DNA of 64,000 nucleotides, taken from positions 635,682 to 699,681 of the forward strand of contig NZ_FTMN01000001.1 in NCBI RefSeq assembly GCF_900155945.1, given 5' to 3'. This DNA is from Marinobacterium stanieri. GTDB taxonomy: Bacteria > Pseudomonadota > Gammaproteobacteria > Pseudomonadales > Balneatricaceae. The translations under genes were made by a program, and so were the position numbers. How positions within the stretch are numbered: position 1 is the first letter of the stretch; every line of letters starts with the position of its first letter. The notes under the pieces were generated by a model. It was not told the DNA's origin and ran no database searches. It was given only the letters and a program-made list of their open reading frames with translations. Below are positions 6,974-16,040 of this stretch, piece after piece.

Positions 6974-7092
6974 AACACATAAGTGGCACCAGCACAGCGC
7001 GGACGTCGTTCATTATTCACCTAGTCCTAACAGTGCTCTTGGCCCAAACCTTGCTCGTTCCCTGATCAATCCAAAACGAAAGGGAGTCCGTG

Positions 7093-7803
7093 ATGGCTAT
7101 TCAATTCGGTAATGCCCAGAGTTACCTCGGTATTTTGAGCAAAACCACAGCTGCGGTGGAAGCCAGTGAGGTGCACACAGCGGCAAATACCCTCCCCTCC
7201 AGCCAGGCCGGTGCGGAAAGTGCTGACCGCTCCACCCGTATTTCTGCACTGGGGCAAACTGTCTCGTCGGCAGAGGATGTTTACCCCATGGATACCGGCA
7301 AGGGTGAGAAGAACCTGAGCCTGAGTACCTATTTCAATGGCGGCTATTCCTCGCCTGCGTTGTCGCTGGATGGGCTTTTGATACCGAGTGAAAAGAACGT
7401 ACGGGCACTGCAGGATCATATTTCGAAGGTATTTCCAGACTTCCTCGCTGAGCACGATATTCCCGAGGCACCGGACAGTATCCGCTATGATTCCAGCGGC
7501 AACATGGTACTACCGGCGGATTACCCCTATGCCGATCAGTTGAAAGCAGCGCTGGATGAAAATCCGGCCATGGCGCGTGAGTTGAGTACCGCCAATGCCC
7601 TGTCTTCACATCTAGCTGCGCTGAAGGAGCTGGAGCCTTTCCATGAAGAGTATGCCCAGGCACAGAGCCAGGCCGAGATAGACGCTGTTATCAACAAGTA
7701 CAGCCACCTGTTGAATGACAACCGCAGCTACCCGGAAATCGCGCTAATGTTCTCGGATGATGGCACGTTGCGAATCAGTGCCGATGGCACAGCTCTGGTG
7801 TGA
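7093..7803 (+). CDS. Hypothetical protein, possibly surface or motility-associated
   Basis: 236 residues from the ATG at 7093, with AGGGAG upstream. There is no signal peptide or membrane helix. The N-terminal 70 residues are rich in Ser, Ala and Thr and look disordered. The rest is acidic and mostly helical. The opening MAIQFGNAQSYLGIL and the disordered head resemble proteins of flagellar or secretion hook regions in related bacteria, but I cannot name a family. Base composition is back to the chromosomal norm, so the accessory island ends before this gene. It is followed 87 bases later by the fic gene on the same strand. Confidence 0.65.
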   Translation: MAIQFGNAQSYLGILSKTTAAVEASEVHTAANTLPSSQAGAESADRSTRISALGQTVSSAEDVYPMDTGKGEKNLSLSTYFNGGYSSPALSLDGLLIPSEKNVRALQDHISKVFPDFLAEHDIPEAPDSIRYDSSGNMVLPADYPYADQLKAALDENPAMARELSTANALSSHLAALKELEPFHEEYAQAQSQAEIDAVINKYSHLLNDNRSYPEIALMFSDDGTLRISADGTALV

Positions 7804-7890
7804 GTACAAGGCGCCGGGCGGGCGTTCTGTACAACCCATGAAGACGTCTATACTCACCCTATCACCTGAATCAGGCACGGGAGCAGCACC

Positions 7891-8658
7891 ATGTCCGATG
7901 TTTCCATGAACGCCAAGGCGGCGTATTTTGCCAGGGTGCGGCACCACAACTATCTGGCCAGCCTGCGTCTTGAGGGCTTCCCGCTGGGCGAGGAGCTGGC
8001 GGCCTGCGAAGATCTATCACGCTCACGTGTGATTGCCCGCTATGCACAGAAGACACCTGACACGACTGAGACTCATGCAGGTGACCCTTACTGCTACCCG
8101 GATTCACACCTGCTGATCAACCGTCTCAATATCGACAACGCCGACACACTGGAGGCCGCTGAGCAGGCACTGACCAGCCTGGCTGCAGATCGCATCGAGT
8201 TCTGTCCGCCGCCCTACGATCTGGCCTTCATGCGCCAGCTGCATCGACAGCTGTTTGCAGATTTATTTACTTGGGCAGGTAAGTTGCGCACCACCGATAT
8301 TGCCAAGGGCAACACCCTGTTTTGTACCGTACCGCGCATCCAGCCGGAGGGGGACCGTTTTTTCTCGGCGCTGGCTGATAAACACTGGCTGGCAGAACAC
8401 TCGCGTGATCAGTTGATCGAAGCTCTGGCCGAAGCCTGTGGCGACCTTAACATGGTGCACCCGTTTCGGGAGGGGAATGGCCGCACGCTGAGGCTCTGGT
8501 GCGACTTTGTCATCATTAACGCCGGCTTTGAGGTGGACTGGGAGCCGGTGGACCGCGAGGTCTGGATGCAGGCCAGTATCGATGCCGCCCTGTGCGAATT
8601 TGAGACCATGCAGGCGGTGTTCAACACCTGCATAGGCTCCCGTTTATCGTCCAACTGA
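7891..8658 (+). CDS. Fic domain protein with fused YhfG-like antitoxin segment
   Basis: 255 residues. The C-terminal Fic domain carries the full catalytic motif HPFREGNGRTLR (residues 190-201, catalytic His190). Fic enzymes transfer AMP or related groups from nucleotides to target proteins. The N-terminus (about 8-30: AKAAYFARVRHHNYLASLRL, then EGF) closely resembles the separate antitoxin YhfG/FicA. It contains the inhibitory pattern S/T-x3-E-G/N as SLRLEG (24-29). The toxin and its inhibitor therefore seem to be one polypeptide, and no separate antitoxin ORF precedes it. The expected state is autoinhibited. Confidence 0.88.
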   Translation: MSDVSMNAKAAYFARVRHHNYLASLRLEGFPLGEELAACEDLSRSRVIARYAQKTPDTTETHAGDPYCYPDSHLLINRLNIDNADTLEAAEQALTSLAADRIEFCPPPYDLAFMRQLHRQLFADLFTWAGKLRTTDIAKGNTLFCTVPRIQPEGDRFFSALADKHWLAEHSRDQLIEALAEACGDLNMVHPFREGNGRTLRLWCDFVIINAGFEVDWEPVDREVWMQASIDAALCEFETMQAVFNTCIGSRLSSN

Positions 8659-8686
8659 CCTGCATCCCAAGGCCTGTTACTACGAC

Positions 8687-10948
8687 TCAGTTTCTGCCGG
8701 TCAGTTTCTGTCGATAGTACTCGGCCATTTTGGCATTACCCTGACGCTCGTAAATCGACACCAGCGTCGAAAGCAGGCTGGTATCCGCCGGATAGCGTTC
8801 CAGCCCCTTTTCCAGCACTTCAATGGCTTGAGGTGCCTGACCGTTGGAGTTCAGGGCCACCGCGTATACGTACAGATAACGTGCAGATGACCCCTCAGCT
8901 TCGGCCGCCATCCTGAGGTACTTCAGCGCCTCGGGCATGTTCTTTTCCCGTACATAGGAAAGGCCCATCGCATGGTGAATCACCGCCGGTTGGGGCGCAC
9001 TGGCCAAGCCTTCCTGCAACACTTTACGCACGGCAGATTCGTCTCCCTGCTGACGACTCAACTCGGAGAGGTTTATAAACGCCGGGGTAAAGTAAGGCGA
9101 CATTTCGATGGCACGGCGGTAATACCGCTCGGCTGCATCGCGCATGCCCTGCTGCTGATAGAAGTTTGCCAGGTTGGTCAGGGATTCAGGGCGGTCAGCA
9201 TTGAACTGGTTGGAGTGCACAAACACATCCAGCCCTTCTTCATACTTCTCTTTGACACGTGCCGGCAAACGCTCCATCGACAACCCCACCATGGATTGGG
9301 CTGCCAGCCCACGGGTCACGCGGCTATCGTCATACAACAGAGGCACCGTAAACACCTGACGGTACTGCGCCGGGATCTCCTCTGCGGCGGATGCCAGCGC
9401 CAGCCCCATCAGTGGCTCATCACTCTGGGCCACCATTTGCAGCAGCTGCGCCGACTCCTGTGACAGGTACTGCGGCATCAGTGTGACGGCAGTAGCACGC
9501 ACGATTTCCGGCTGGGTTTTGTCCATGATCAGACGTGACAACAAACGTTCGCCCTGGGGAATGCCACTCTGCCCGGCCGCCAATGCCCAGGCGTAGTGAT
9601 CGCTTTCCGGCTTGCCAAAATGTTGTTCCAGCTTATCCGCGGCCCAGTTCGCATCCTGATCGTCGTGACAAGCGGTGCAGGTATTAGGCACGCCAAGGCT
9701 GGCTGAAAGGTCCGGCCTGGGCACACGGAAACTGTGATCATTACGTGCATCTATGCCCATGAAGTTTTTCTCGGGCATGTGACAGCTGACACAACTGGCG
9801 CCTTCAGACTCCGGCTCATGCATGTGATGCGATTTCTGTGCAAACTTGGCCGGAGAATGGCACTGCGCGCAGACCTGATCGCCGTCCGCTTTCAACTCCA
9901 GACTGTGCGGATTGTGGCAGTCGGAGCAGGTCACACCGGCCTGATACATTTTGCTCTGCAGGAAAGAGCCGTAGACATAGACCTCGCCATCCACCTGACC
10001 ATCCACGTGATACAGCGGCTCTCTCAGCAAACTCAGGTGAAAGTTGTTGCCAAAGGGCTGACCCGGTTTGGCATTGGGGTGTGCAGTGGATCGGCGGGAG
10101 TGACAGGCGGCACAGGTTTCCAGCTCTTTTTGCGTGGTACGCGGCTCGCTGCGCTTGGCGATGCCCGTCTCCAGGTTCATGCTCCAGGCAACGCCCTGGC
10201 GCTCATCAAAGGCCAGACTAAACCCCTTGTGTTCACCCCAGTCATAGGAAGCTGCTGTACCTTTTGCTTCGGCTTCAGCCCAGCGAACATGTTCTGAAGC
10301 CGGCCCATGACAGGCCTCACAGCTGACATCGATTTCACTCCAAGTCGTGTCGTAGCTGTCGGTATTGGAGTTGTAGTTCTTCTGCAGGTTGGTGGAGTGG
10401 CAATCCGCGCACATGAAGTTCCAGTTTTGATTCAAACCGGTCCAGTGAAGTTCGTCATCATGTTTGATCGGCTCATCCGGGTAGAGGTGATACCAGCGCT
10501 GCCCGCCTTCTTCCTCGCTGCGTGTGTCCCACACAATATTGAGCGCCTGCAGACGGCCGCCGGGAAATTTGATCAGGTACTGCTGCAGCGGATAAACGCC
10601 AAAGGCATAGGCAATGGGATACTCTGTCAGCGCCCCGTCCGGTCCGTCGGTTTTGACAAAGAACCTGTCATCCTTGCGATAAAATTCGGATACAACGCCA
10701 AAATAATCAAAGCGGGCATTATTGAAGTCGCCCAGCACTGTTTCAGCGGTCGCTTCTTGCATGGCCAGCTCATGGTGTGACCCTTTCCAATCATCGTACT
10801 CGGCTTGATGGCACTGCACGCATTGCTGACCACCGACATACTCGGCAGCAGACTCATTCTTTTTGACGTCCTGTGCATAACTTAATCCGGCGAAAAGAAG
10901 CAGCAGAAACGGCAGCAGTACATTGAGCTTGGAATGGGTATTCATCAA
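8687..10948 (-). CDS. Octaheme c-type cytochrome with C-terminal TPR domain
   Basis: 753 residues. A signal peptide (MMNTHSKLNVLLPFLLLLFA, cleavage near SYAQ) exports it to the periplasm. Eight CxxCH heme-binding motifs start at Cys 43, 180, 210, 279, 341, 360, 386 and 424. Residues from about 440 to the end are helical repeats; the last 180 contain clear tetratricopeptide repeats (RYYRRAIEMSPYFTPAFINL and others). The N-terminal CxxCHxxxYxxW followed by GSHH recalls cytochrome c554/multiheme redox proteins. Electron-transfer partner and substrate are unknown. It follows the sulfatase gene on the same strand, 98 bases apart with a hairpin between them. Confidence 0.88.
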   Translation of the reverse strand: MMNTHSKLNVLLPFLLLLFAGLSYAQDVKKNESAAEYVGGQQCVQCHQAEYDDWKGSHHELAMQEATAETVLGDFNNARFDYFGVVSEFYRKDDRFFVKTDGPDGALTEYPIAYAFGVYPLQQYLIKFPGGRLQALNIVWDTRSEEEGGQRWYHLYPDEPIKHDDELHWTGLNQNWNFMCADCHSTNLQKNYNSNTDSYDTTWSEIDVSCEACHGPASEHVRWAEAEAKGTAASYDWGEHKGFSLAFDERQGVAWSMNLETGIAKRSEPRTTQKELETCAACHSRRSTAHPNAKPGQPFGNNFHLSLLREPLYHVDGQVDGEVYVYGSFLQSKMYQAGVTCSDCHNPHSLELKADGDQVCAQCHSPAKFAQKSHHMHEPESEGASCVSCHMPEKNFMGIDARNDHSFRVPRPDLSASLGVPNTCTACHDDQDANWAADKLEQHFGKPESDHYAWALAAGQSGIPQGERLLSRLIMDKTQPEIVRATAVTLMPQYLSQESAQLLQMVAQSDEPLMGLALASAAEEIPAQYRQVFTVPLLYDDSRVTRGLAAQSMVGLSMERLPARVKEKYEEGLDVFVHSNQFNADRPESLTNLANFYQQQGMRDAAERYYRRAIEMSPYFTPAFINLSELSRQQGDESAVRKVLQEGLASAPQPAVIHHAMGLSYVREKNMPEALKYLRMAAEAEGSSARYLYVYAVALNSNGQAPQAIEVLEKGLERYPADTSLLSTLVSIYERQGNAKMAEYYRQKLTGRN

Positions 10949-10994
10949 CGACCTTATCAGTGCGCCACACTGAACCTAGACTGTTTTAATGTGA

Positions 10995-11030
10995 AACGGG
11001 CCTGACCCCGAAAGGCCAAGCCCGTTTTTT
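10995..11030. terminator. Hairpin between sulfatase and cytochrome genes
   Basis: AACGGGC (10995-11001) / GCCCGTT (11020-11026) with a T-run on the plus strand. Both flanking genes read on the minus strand, where the T-run is poor. It may act as a partial terminator or processing site rather than a full stop. Confidence 0.45.
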
Positions 11031-11046
11031 ATAACCCGAATATAAG

Positions 11047-12603
11047 TTATCGACTCATTGCTTGCGAGTTAATCATCTTGCTTACACTCTCAACCGAAGT
11101 AGACATACTGGCCTGGCTCGGCGGAAACTCCTGGAACGTTTTCACGAAGTTGGCAATCTGCTTGCCGGCAGGTCCCAGAATCCAGGTACGGTTCTCGGCC
11201 CACTCATCGTAACCACGGGAGTGAATGAAACGCTCAAACGGGTCCAGCTTCAAGTTGATAATGTAGGGGCTGGTCATCGGCTGCTGAGTCGCACGGAACC
11301 ATTCTTCCTGATCGGTAAAGATCAGCTTCCAGTCACCCCAGCGCATACCGTGGAAGGTAGTTTCGGTGAAGTAGTAGAAGTCCTTACGCTTGGTTTTGCC
11401 GTTATTCAGCAGCAGGTCGCTCTGGTCATAGCCATCCAGATGGACCTTGTACTTCTTGCCACCTATTTTCTTGCCTTCCAGTAGCTCAGCCTTGAGGTCC
11501 TTCTGACCAACCCATGACATCAGGGTCGGCATCCAGTCTTCCATTGTCATGAACTCACCGGTCGCAACACCTTCCGGAATATGGCCTTTCCACTTAACGA
11601 CGACAGGTACACGGAAACCGCCTTCCCAGCCACCAACACCTTTTTCACCGTGGAACGGCTGGTTACCACCATCCGGCCAGGAGTTGGATGCAGCACCATT
11701 GTCGGTGGAGAACATCACGATGGTGTTATCGGCAACGCCCAGATCATCCAGCAGGCCAAGCAGCTCACCGACATCATCATCCATCTCTTTCATGCCATCA
11801 GCATAGAGACCGTAACCCGTTACACCGTCGTACTCTTCGTTCAGATGAGTCTTGTAGTGCATACGCGTAGTGTTATGCCACACGAAGAAGGGTTTTCCGG
11901 CTTCAACTGCATCAGTGATGAAACGCTTGGACTCGACCATCACATCACTATCAAGCGTCTTCTGACGCTCAGCACCAAAGGGGCCCAGGTCTTCAATCTC
12001 TTGACCACCTTCAGGCAACGCCTTGGAATGAGTGATGCCACGCAGGGTCAGACCAAACTTTTCCTGAGTTTCCTTATCCTTCGGATAATCATACTGCTCT
12101 TCATATTCACCTGCGTTCAGGTGGTAGAGGATGCCGTAAAACTCATCAAAGCCGTGCATGGTCGGCAGGTGCTCATCGCGATCACCCAGGTGGTTTTTAC
12201 CAAACTGACCAGTCACGTAGCCCTCTGCTTTCAGCATGGTCGCCAGGCTAGGATTTGAATCCTGAATACCCTCTTTGGCACCCGGCAGGCCCACTGTGCT
12301 CAAGCCCGTACGCATGGGGTACTGCCCCAGCAGGAACGCTGCACGACCTGCAGTACAGGATGCCTGGGCATAGTGATCCATAAAGATCATGCCTTCATCG
12401 GCGATGCTGTCGATATTCGGTGTAGAGCCGCCCATCATGCCGCGGTGGTAGGCACTGATATTCCACATGCCCACATCATCACCCCAGATCACCAGGATAT
12501 TGGGCTTTTCAGCGTCCGTTGCTGCGAAAGCTAAAGGTGCAAAAGCACCCAGAAGGATGGATAGCATCCAGGTTATAGGTTTGAGTAAATCGTTCCTTGT
12601 CAT
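11047..12603 (-). CDS. Periplasmic arylsulfatase family hydrolase
   Basis: 518 residues from the ATG at 12603, which has GGGGGA close upstream; a longer start at 12633 has none. The signal peptide ends near PLAFAATD. The sulfatase core is clear: metal-binding DD in VIWGDDVG (about 41-43), and the formylglycine motif C-x-A-x-R as SCTAGRAAF (Cys83, Arg87). GKNHLGD and FSTDNGAASNSWPDGG are downstream metal/sulfate-site segments. The Cys must be converted to formylglycine by a maturase not seen here. It hydrolyses sulfate esters; the substrate is unknown. It is probably co-transcribed with the channel gene upstream and the cytochrome downstream. Confidence 0.92.
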   Translation of the reverse strand: MTRNDLLKPITWMLSILLGAFAPLAFAATDAEKPNILVIWGDDVGMWNISAYHRGMMGGSTPNIDSIADEGMIFMDHYAQASCTAGRAAFLLGQYPMRTGLSTVGLPGAKEGIQDSNPSLATMLKAEGYVTGQFGKNHLGDRDEHLPTMHGFDEFYGILYHLNAGEYEEQYDYPKDKETQEKFGLTLRGITHSKALPEGGQEIEDLGPFGAERQKTLDSDVMVESKRFITDAVEAGKPFFVWHNTTRMHYKTHLNEEYDGVTGYGLYADGMKEMDDDVGELLGLLDDLGVADNTIVMFSTDNGAASNSWPDGGNQPFHGEKGVGGWEGGFRVPVVVKWKGHIPEGVATGEFMTMEDWMPTLMSWVGQKDLKAELLEGKKIGGKKYKVHLDGYDQSDLLLNNGKTKRKDFYYFTETTFHGMRWGDWKLIFTDQEEWFRATQQPMTSPYIINLKLDPFERFIHSRGYDEWAENRTWILGPAGKQIANFVKTFQEFPPSQASMSTSVESVSKMINSQAMSR

Positions 12604-12737
12604 AATTCCCCCGAACAGGTTCTCGGTTTCCATTACAGGCTTAGCAGCAGATCCATCCGATTTGAAATACCCGGGGTTCAGGGCATTTTCAGCACCGACA
12701 GATAACGGCTTAACAACTGATCATTAACGGCTGCTCC

Positions 12738-13571
12738 CTATTTCGGAAACAGCAATGTAAATACAAAACGCACACCCCAGTCCGGCGCCGAATCAGGGCC
12801 TGCCAGGTAGGCACGTAAACCGCCGCCATAACTGACCATCTGATCACCCAACTTGGTAACTTTGGTGGCCATCAGGTTCATGGGGACGGATTCCTGGTCA
12901 TGCTCCCAGTCGTATGTTGCTTCCAGGTTAAGGGCGTAGCTCAAGCCACCTCCGGCGCCGTAGTTAACGAAAGGCTGCACAAAGGTTGCACTGACATCGG
13001 AGCGATTATCTTCACCGGCAAAACTTTCCAGGTGGTTGGCCAGGACACCATAGGTCCAGGGACCCCGCTGTACCAGCGCCGCCCCGGTTGGGCCAGCAGC
13101 CCATTTCTCACTGCCCAAGCTATCGTTACTGGCGGTAGGCAGCAGAAAGGCGGGACCCAGCCCCCAGATCAAGCCACTTTCACCGGTTTCCCTGGGTGAG
13201 AGAAACAGGCTTTGCACGACATCACCGGTGCCGCTTTGGCTCCAGCCGCCGTCGTAGGTGTAATCTTTCTGGTAGCTTAGGGGAAGAATGGTACGGGAGA
13301 TAAGGTTCCAGTCATCGTTGATGGAGATGGGGATAACTGGCTGGATGTTGGTGACAGATTTGTAGCCATCGCCATCAGCGCCGCCTCCAAAATCCATATT
13401 GACCTGTATGGGCACGCTGATCAGGTTGGACACCGGGTTAGCCAATTGTTTGGCCAGGTCATCCGCACTTTGGGCGTTAGCCAAACCAGCGCTACCTAGC
13501 AGAGAGCAAAGGGCAACAGCCTTGGCAGTACGACTCCGTCTTGAATGTTGGGGAGACAAGCCTCTATCCAT
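12738..13571 (-). CDS. Outer-membrane beta-barrel channel, phenol/meta-pathway transporter-like
   Basis: 277 residues. A long signal peptide (cleavage near GLANAQS) is followed by alternating amphipathic strands and ends in VRFVFTLLFPK, compatible with an outer-membrane barrel. The segments NPVSNLISVPIQ and SGLIWGLGPAFLLPTAS are typical of the 'transporter' (MetA-pathway phenol degradation) family and related barrels. It lies upstream of the sulfatase on the same strand (134 bases), and could admit sulfated or other hydrophobic substrates to the periplasm. That role is inferred from context. Confidence 0.75.
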   Translation of the reverse strand: MDRGLSPQHSRRSRTAKAVALCSLLGSAGLANAQSADDLAKQLANPVSNLISVPIQVNMDFGGGADGDGYKSVTNIQPVIPISINDDWNLISRTILPLSYQKDYTYDGGWSQSGTGDVVQSLFLSPRETGESGLIWGLGPAFLLPTASNDSLGSEKWAAGPTGAALVQRGPWTYGVLANHLESFAGEDNRSDVSATFVQPFVNYGAGGGLSYALNLEATYDWEHDQESVPMNLMATKVTKLGDQMVSYGGGLRAYLAGPDSAPDWGVRFVFTLLFPK

Positions 13572-13691
13572 ATTGCACGCACTCCATTACTGCTGAATCT
13601 CAGTTTAAGTAGGAGTATAGAGGCATCTGAAAGGGTTATGAAAGTTGAACTTTATTACAAACGAAGAAATGGAAAAAACAGAAATGTATTT

Positions 13692-13708
13692 TGATATCTG
13701 AGATATCA
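13692..13708. promoter_or_regulatory. Perfect inverted repeat upstream of the sulfatase cluster
   Basis: TGATATC-TGA-GATATCA (7-3-7), about 120 bases upstream of the channel gene start at 13571. It is in an otherwise AT-rich, gene-free stretch (13572-13875) that separates this cluster from tctA. It may be a regulator site. Nothing else was seen in the stretch. Confidence 0.35.
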
Positions 13709-13875
13709 GAGTTTATGAATTCAGAACAAAAGGGCATTAAAACAGAAAGCACCTGAATATATTGGCGCAACTTGGTTACATAAAAAGGTTTACTAATATA
13801 ATGGAAGAGTGACAGCCTGGGAGCACACTCGCAGACTGCCATTACTCAGGGAAGCTATTAATAAATCATGGCATC

Positions 13876-15390
13876 TCAGGCTTCTGCCTTTGCAGCACGC
13901 CTGGCCGTCATCAACTTCATCAGCTTGTTACCGAACAGGGAAAGTGCCAGCAAGCAAAGAATCAGAATGGTGACAGGACGATCCAGTACGTAGCTCAACT
14001 CACCACCACTGATCTGGTAGGTATGCAGCAACGAGCTTTCTGCCATGCTGCCCAGCAGGATGCCGATCACAGCCGCCGGTACCGAGTAGTTATAGCGGCG
14101 GAACAGCCAGCCAATCACGGCGAAAATCAGTACTGTCATCGGGCCTGCAATATTGCCGGTCAGGCCAAAGGAGCCGAATACCGCCAGCGCCAGCACCGAG
14201 GGGATCAGGTAACGCATGGGCACCTTCACCACGTTGGCCAGCATGGGCAGGAACATAAGTGCCAGCGCCATCAGCAGTATCACCTGGCCGAAGTTGGCAA
14301 AGATAATGGCGTACACCACATCAGTTTCTTCACGGATAAACTGAGGGCCGCCGGTAATGTTATGCATGGCGAAAGCTGCCAGCATTACGGCTGTTGCACC
14401 GCCACCTGGAATGCCCAGTGCCAGCAGCGTTGCCATGGACCCCGCCTCGGAGGTGCTGTTGGCCGACTCTGACGCCACCACACCCTTGGGGTTGCCTTGG
14501 CCGAAGCTATCCGGATTGGCGTCACGGCGCTTGGTTTCGATATAAGACAGCAGGTTGGAAACCGATGACCCCACACCGGGTACGGCACCGACAAATACGC
14601 CAATCACACTGCCTCGCAGCAGCACCGTGGGATAACGGAACGCCTGGAAAAAGCCTTTTACGATCAGGCGAATATTCACTTTACGGGCAGCTTCGTTTTC
14701 CACCAGGTAAGGGGTGTTCACCAGACGCAGCAGCTCGGAGGCTGCAAACATGCCCATCATGGCCGGAATGACCGGCACACCATCCAGCAGGTACTCATTG
14801 CCCAGGGTGCCACGCAGCATACCGGCTTCACTGAAACCGATGGTACCCACCAACAAACCGACCATACCGGCGATCAAACCCTTGACCATATGGGTGCCGC
14901 TCAGGCTGGCAATCAGGGTCATGCCCCAGAGAATAACGGCAAACATCTCGGCCGGACCGAGCTTCAACACCAGCCCGGAGATCGGCTGGATCAGCGCAAA
15001 CAGGATCAGATATCCCAGCAATACACCAAAGCTGGAGGAGCCCAGCGCCAGGCCCAGTGCCTGGTTGTGTTCACCCTTACGCGCCATGGGATAGCCATCA
15101 AAGGCGGTCGCAATCGCCGAAGAGGTACCGGGAATGTTCATCAGGATAGCGGGGACACCACTACCGAAGGAGCCGCCGGTAAAGATGGCGGTCAGAAACA
15201 GCATCGCCTGCATGAAATCCATATACAGGGTCATGGGCAGGAAGATCGCCATGGCCATGGAGATCTGCAAGCCGGGAACGGCACCGAAAATCAGGCCGAT
15301 CAGGATACCGGGTACCACCACCAGCCAGGGGGTAGCACTGGAGAAGAGCAGACTGAGAGCATCAGCCGCTGCGGCAAAATCGATCATCAT
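13876..15390 (-). CDS. tctA: Tripartite tricarboxylate transporter, large membrane subunit TctA
   Basis: 504 residues with about 11-12 hydrophobic helices. The TctA signatures are present: PGLQISMAMAIFLPMTLYMD, then SGVPAILMNIPGTSSAIATA with the G-T-S-S loop, and an internally related second half with VGAVPGVGSSVSNLLSYIE and LGIPGGGATAVMLAA. It forms the channel for citrate or other carboxylates in a sodium-coupled, binding-protein-dependent system. tctB ends 12 bases upstream, so the two are co-translated. A terminator is not obvious downstream. Confidence 0.94.
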   Translation of the reverse strand: MMIDFAAAADALSLLFSSATPWLVVVPGILIGLIFGAVPGLQISMAMAIFLPMTLYMDFMQAMLFLTAIFTGGSFGSGVPAILMNIPGTSSAIATAFDGYPMARKGEHNQALGLALGSSSFGVLLGYLILFALIQPISGLVLKLGPAEMFAVILWGMTLIASLSGTHMVKGLIAGMVGLLVGTIGFSEAGMLRGTLGNEYLLDGVPVIPAMMGMFAASELLRLVNTPYLVENEAARKVNIRLIVKGFFQAFRYPTVLLRGSVIGVFVGAVPGVGSSVSNLLSYIETKRRDANPDSFGQGNPKGVVASESANSTSEAGSMATLLALGIPGGGATAVMLAAFAMHNITGGPQFIREETDVVYAIIFANFGQVILLMALALMFLPMLANVVKVPMRYLIPSVLALAVFGSFGLTGNIAGPMTVLIFAVIGWLFRRYNYSVPAAVIGILLGSMAESSLLHTYQISGGELSYVLDRPVTILILCLLALSLFGNKLMKLMTARRAAKAEA

Positions 15391-15402
15391 CTGTCTCCTG
15401 AA

Positions 15403-15858
15403 TCAGTAATCGGTTGGCAACAGAGCCATCGGCATGGGATACGGCAGCATGTTGGCGAAGAACAGCGCCACCAGAAAACCGAAACAGAGGCTGTAGCCCA
15501 GCACCCACACCCAGCGGCGCTCGCCCTGCAGTAACAGGAAACCGCCCACAAACAGCACGGTGCCCAGATCGAACCCCAGCCATTCGAGGCTCAGAACATA
15601 GGCTGCAAAAAGCCCCATCACCGGCAGAATGCTGGCAACGGGTTCGCGATTCCGGTGATCGTCGGTTACACCTTTTTTCAGCTGAGTAAACAGATCCAGC
15701 AGGCAGAGCAGCAGGACGATAGCCGCGATAGGGACAATCAGGATAAGGTTTTCGGCACTGGCCGAGGCTTTCCAGGCATCCAGCAGATACCAGATGGTAA
15801 AACCCGCCAACCCCGCCAGAACACCAAGGTCGGCGAGCATTTTTCTGTGCAGTGTCAT
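15403..15858 (-). CDS. tctB: Tripartite tricarboxylate transporter, small membrane subunit TctB
   Basis: 151 residues with four hydrophobic helices, the usual size and topology of TctB. It is the small membrane component that pairs with TctA. Sequence conservation in this subunit is always low; the call rests on topology and on its position between tctC and tctA. The start at 15858 is supported by the MTLHRKMLADLGVLAG opening, and GAGACC lies nearby upstream. A structured 180-base gap separates it from tctC. Confidence 0.9.
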   Translation of the reverse strand: MTLHRKMLADLGVLAGLAGFTIWYLLDAWKASASAENLILIVPIAAIVLLLCLLDLFTQLKKGVTDDHRNREPVASILPVMGLFAAYVLSLEWLGFDLGTVLFVGGFLLLQGERRWVWVLGYSLCFGFLVALFFANMLPYPMPMALLPTDY

Positions 15859-15937
15859 AGTGAAGGTCTCGTTTCAGCAGAGCATCTACTCTGAGAGGTC
15901 AACTCGAAGCTCAGATCCGTCTGAAGCGTGATCGGAG

Positions 15938-16009
15938 CAACTGAAGCCCCGCGTTTCCTAGTGCGCGCAGAGACACGGGGCGCCCGGCCAGTCCGGGCTA
16001 CTTCAGTTG
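15938..16009. ncRNA. Structured RNA element between tctC and tctB
   Basis: An outer stem CAACTGAAG (15938-15946) / CTTCAGTTG (16001-16009) encloses two inner hairpins, CCCCG/CGGGG (15947-15951/15976-15980) and GCCCGG/CCGGGC (15982-15987/15993-15998). Together they give a three-way junction. It lies within the tct transcript. A plausible role is protecting the tctC mRNA 3' end so that binding protein exceeds membrane subunits. There is no T-run, so it is not a simple terminator. Confidence 0.55.
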
Positions 16010-16040
16010 TAGAGGTTCAACCAGGCTTGAGGGCTCAAGC

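Noticed and set aside
13636-13842. 68-codon frame upstream of the sulfatase cluster
   Set aside because: AT-rich promoter region with a palindrome inside; no ribosome-binding site.
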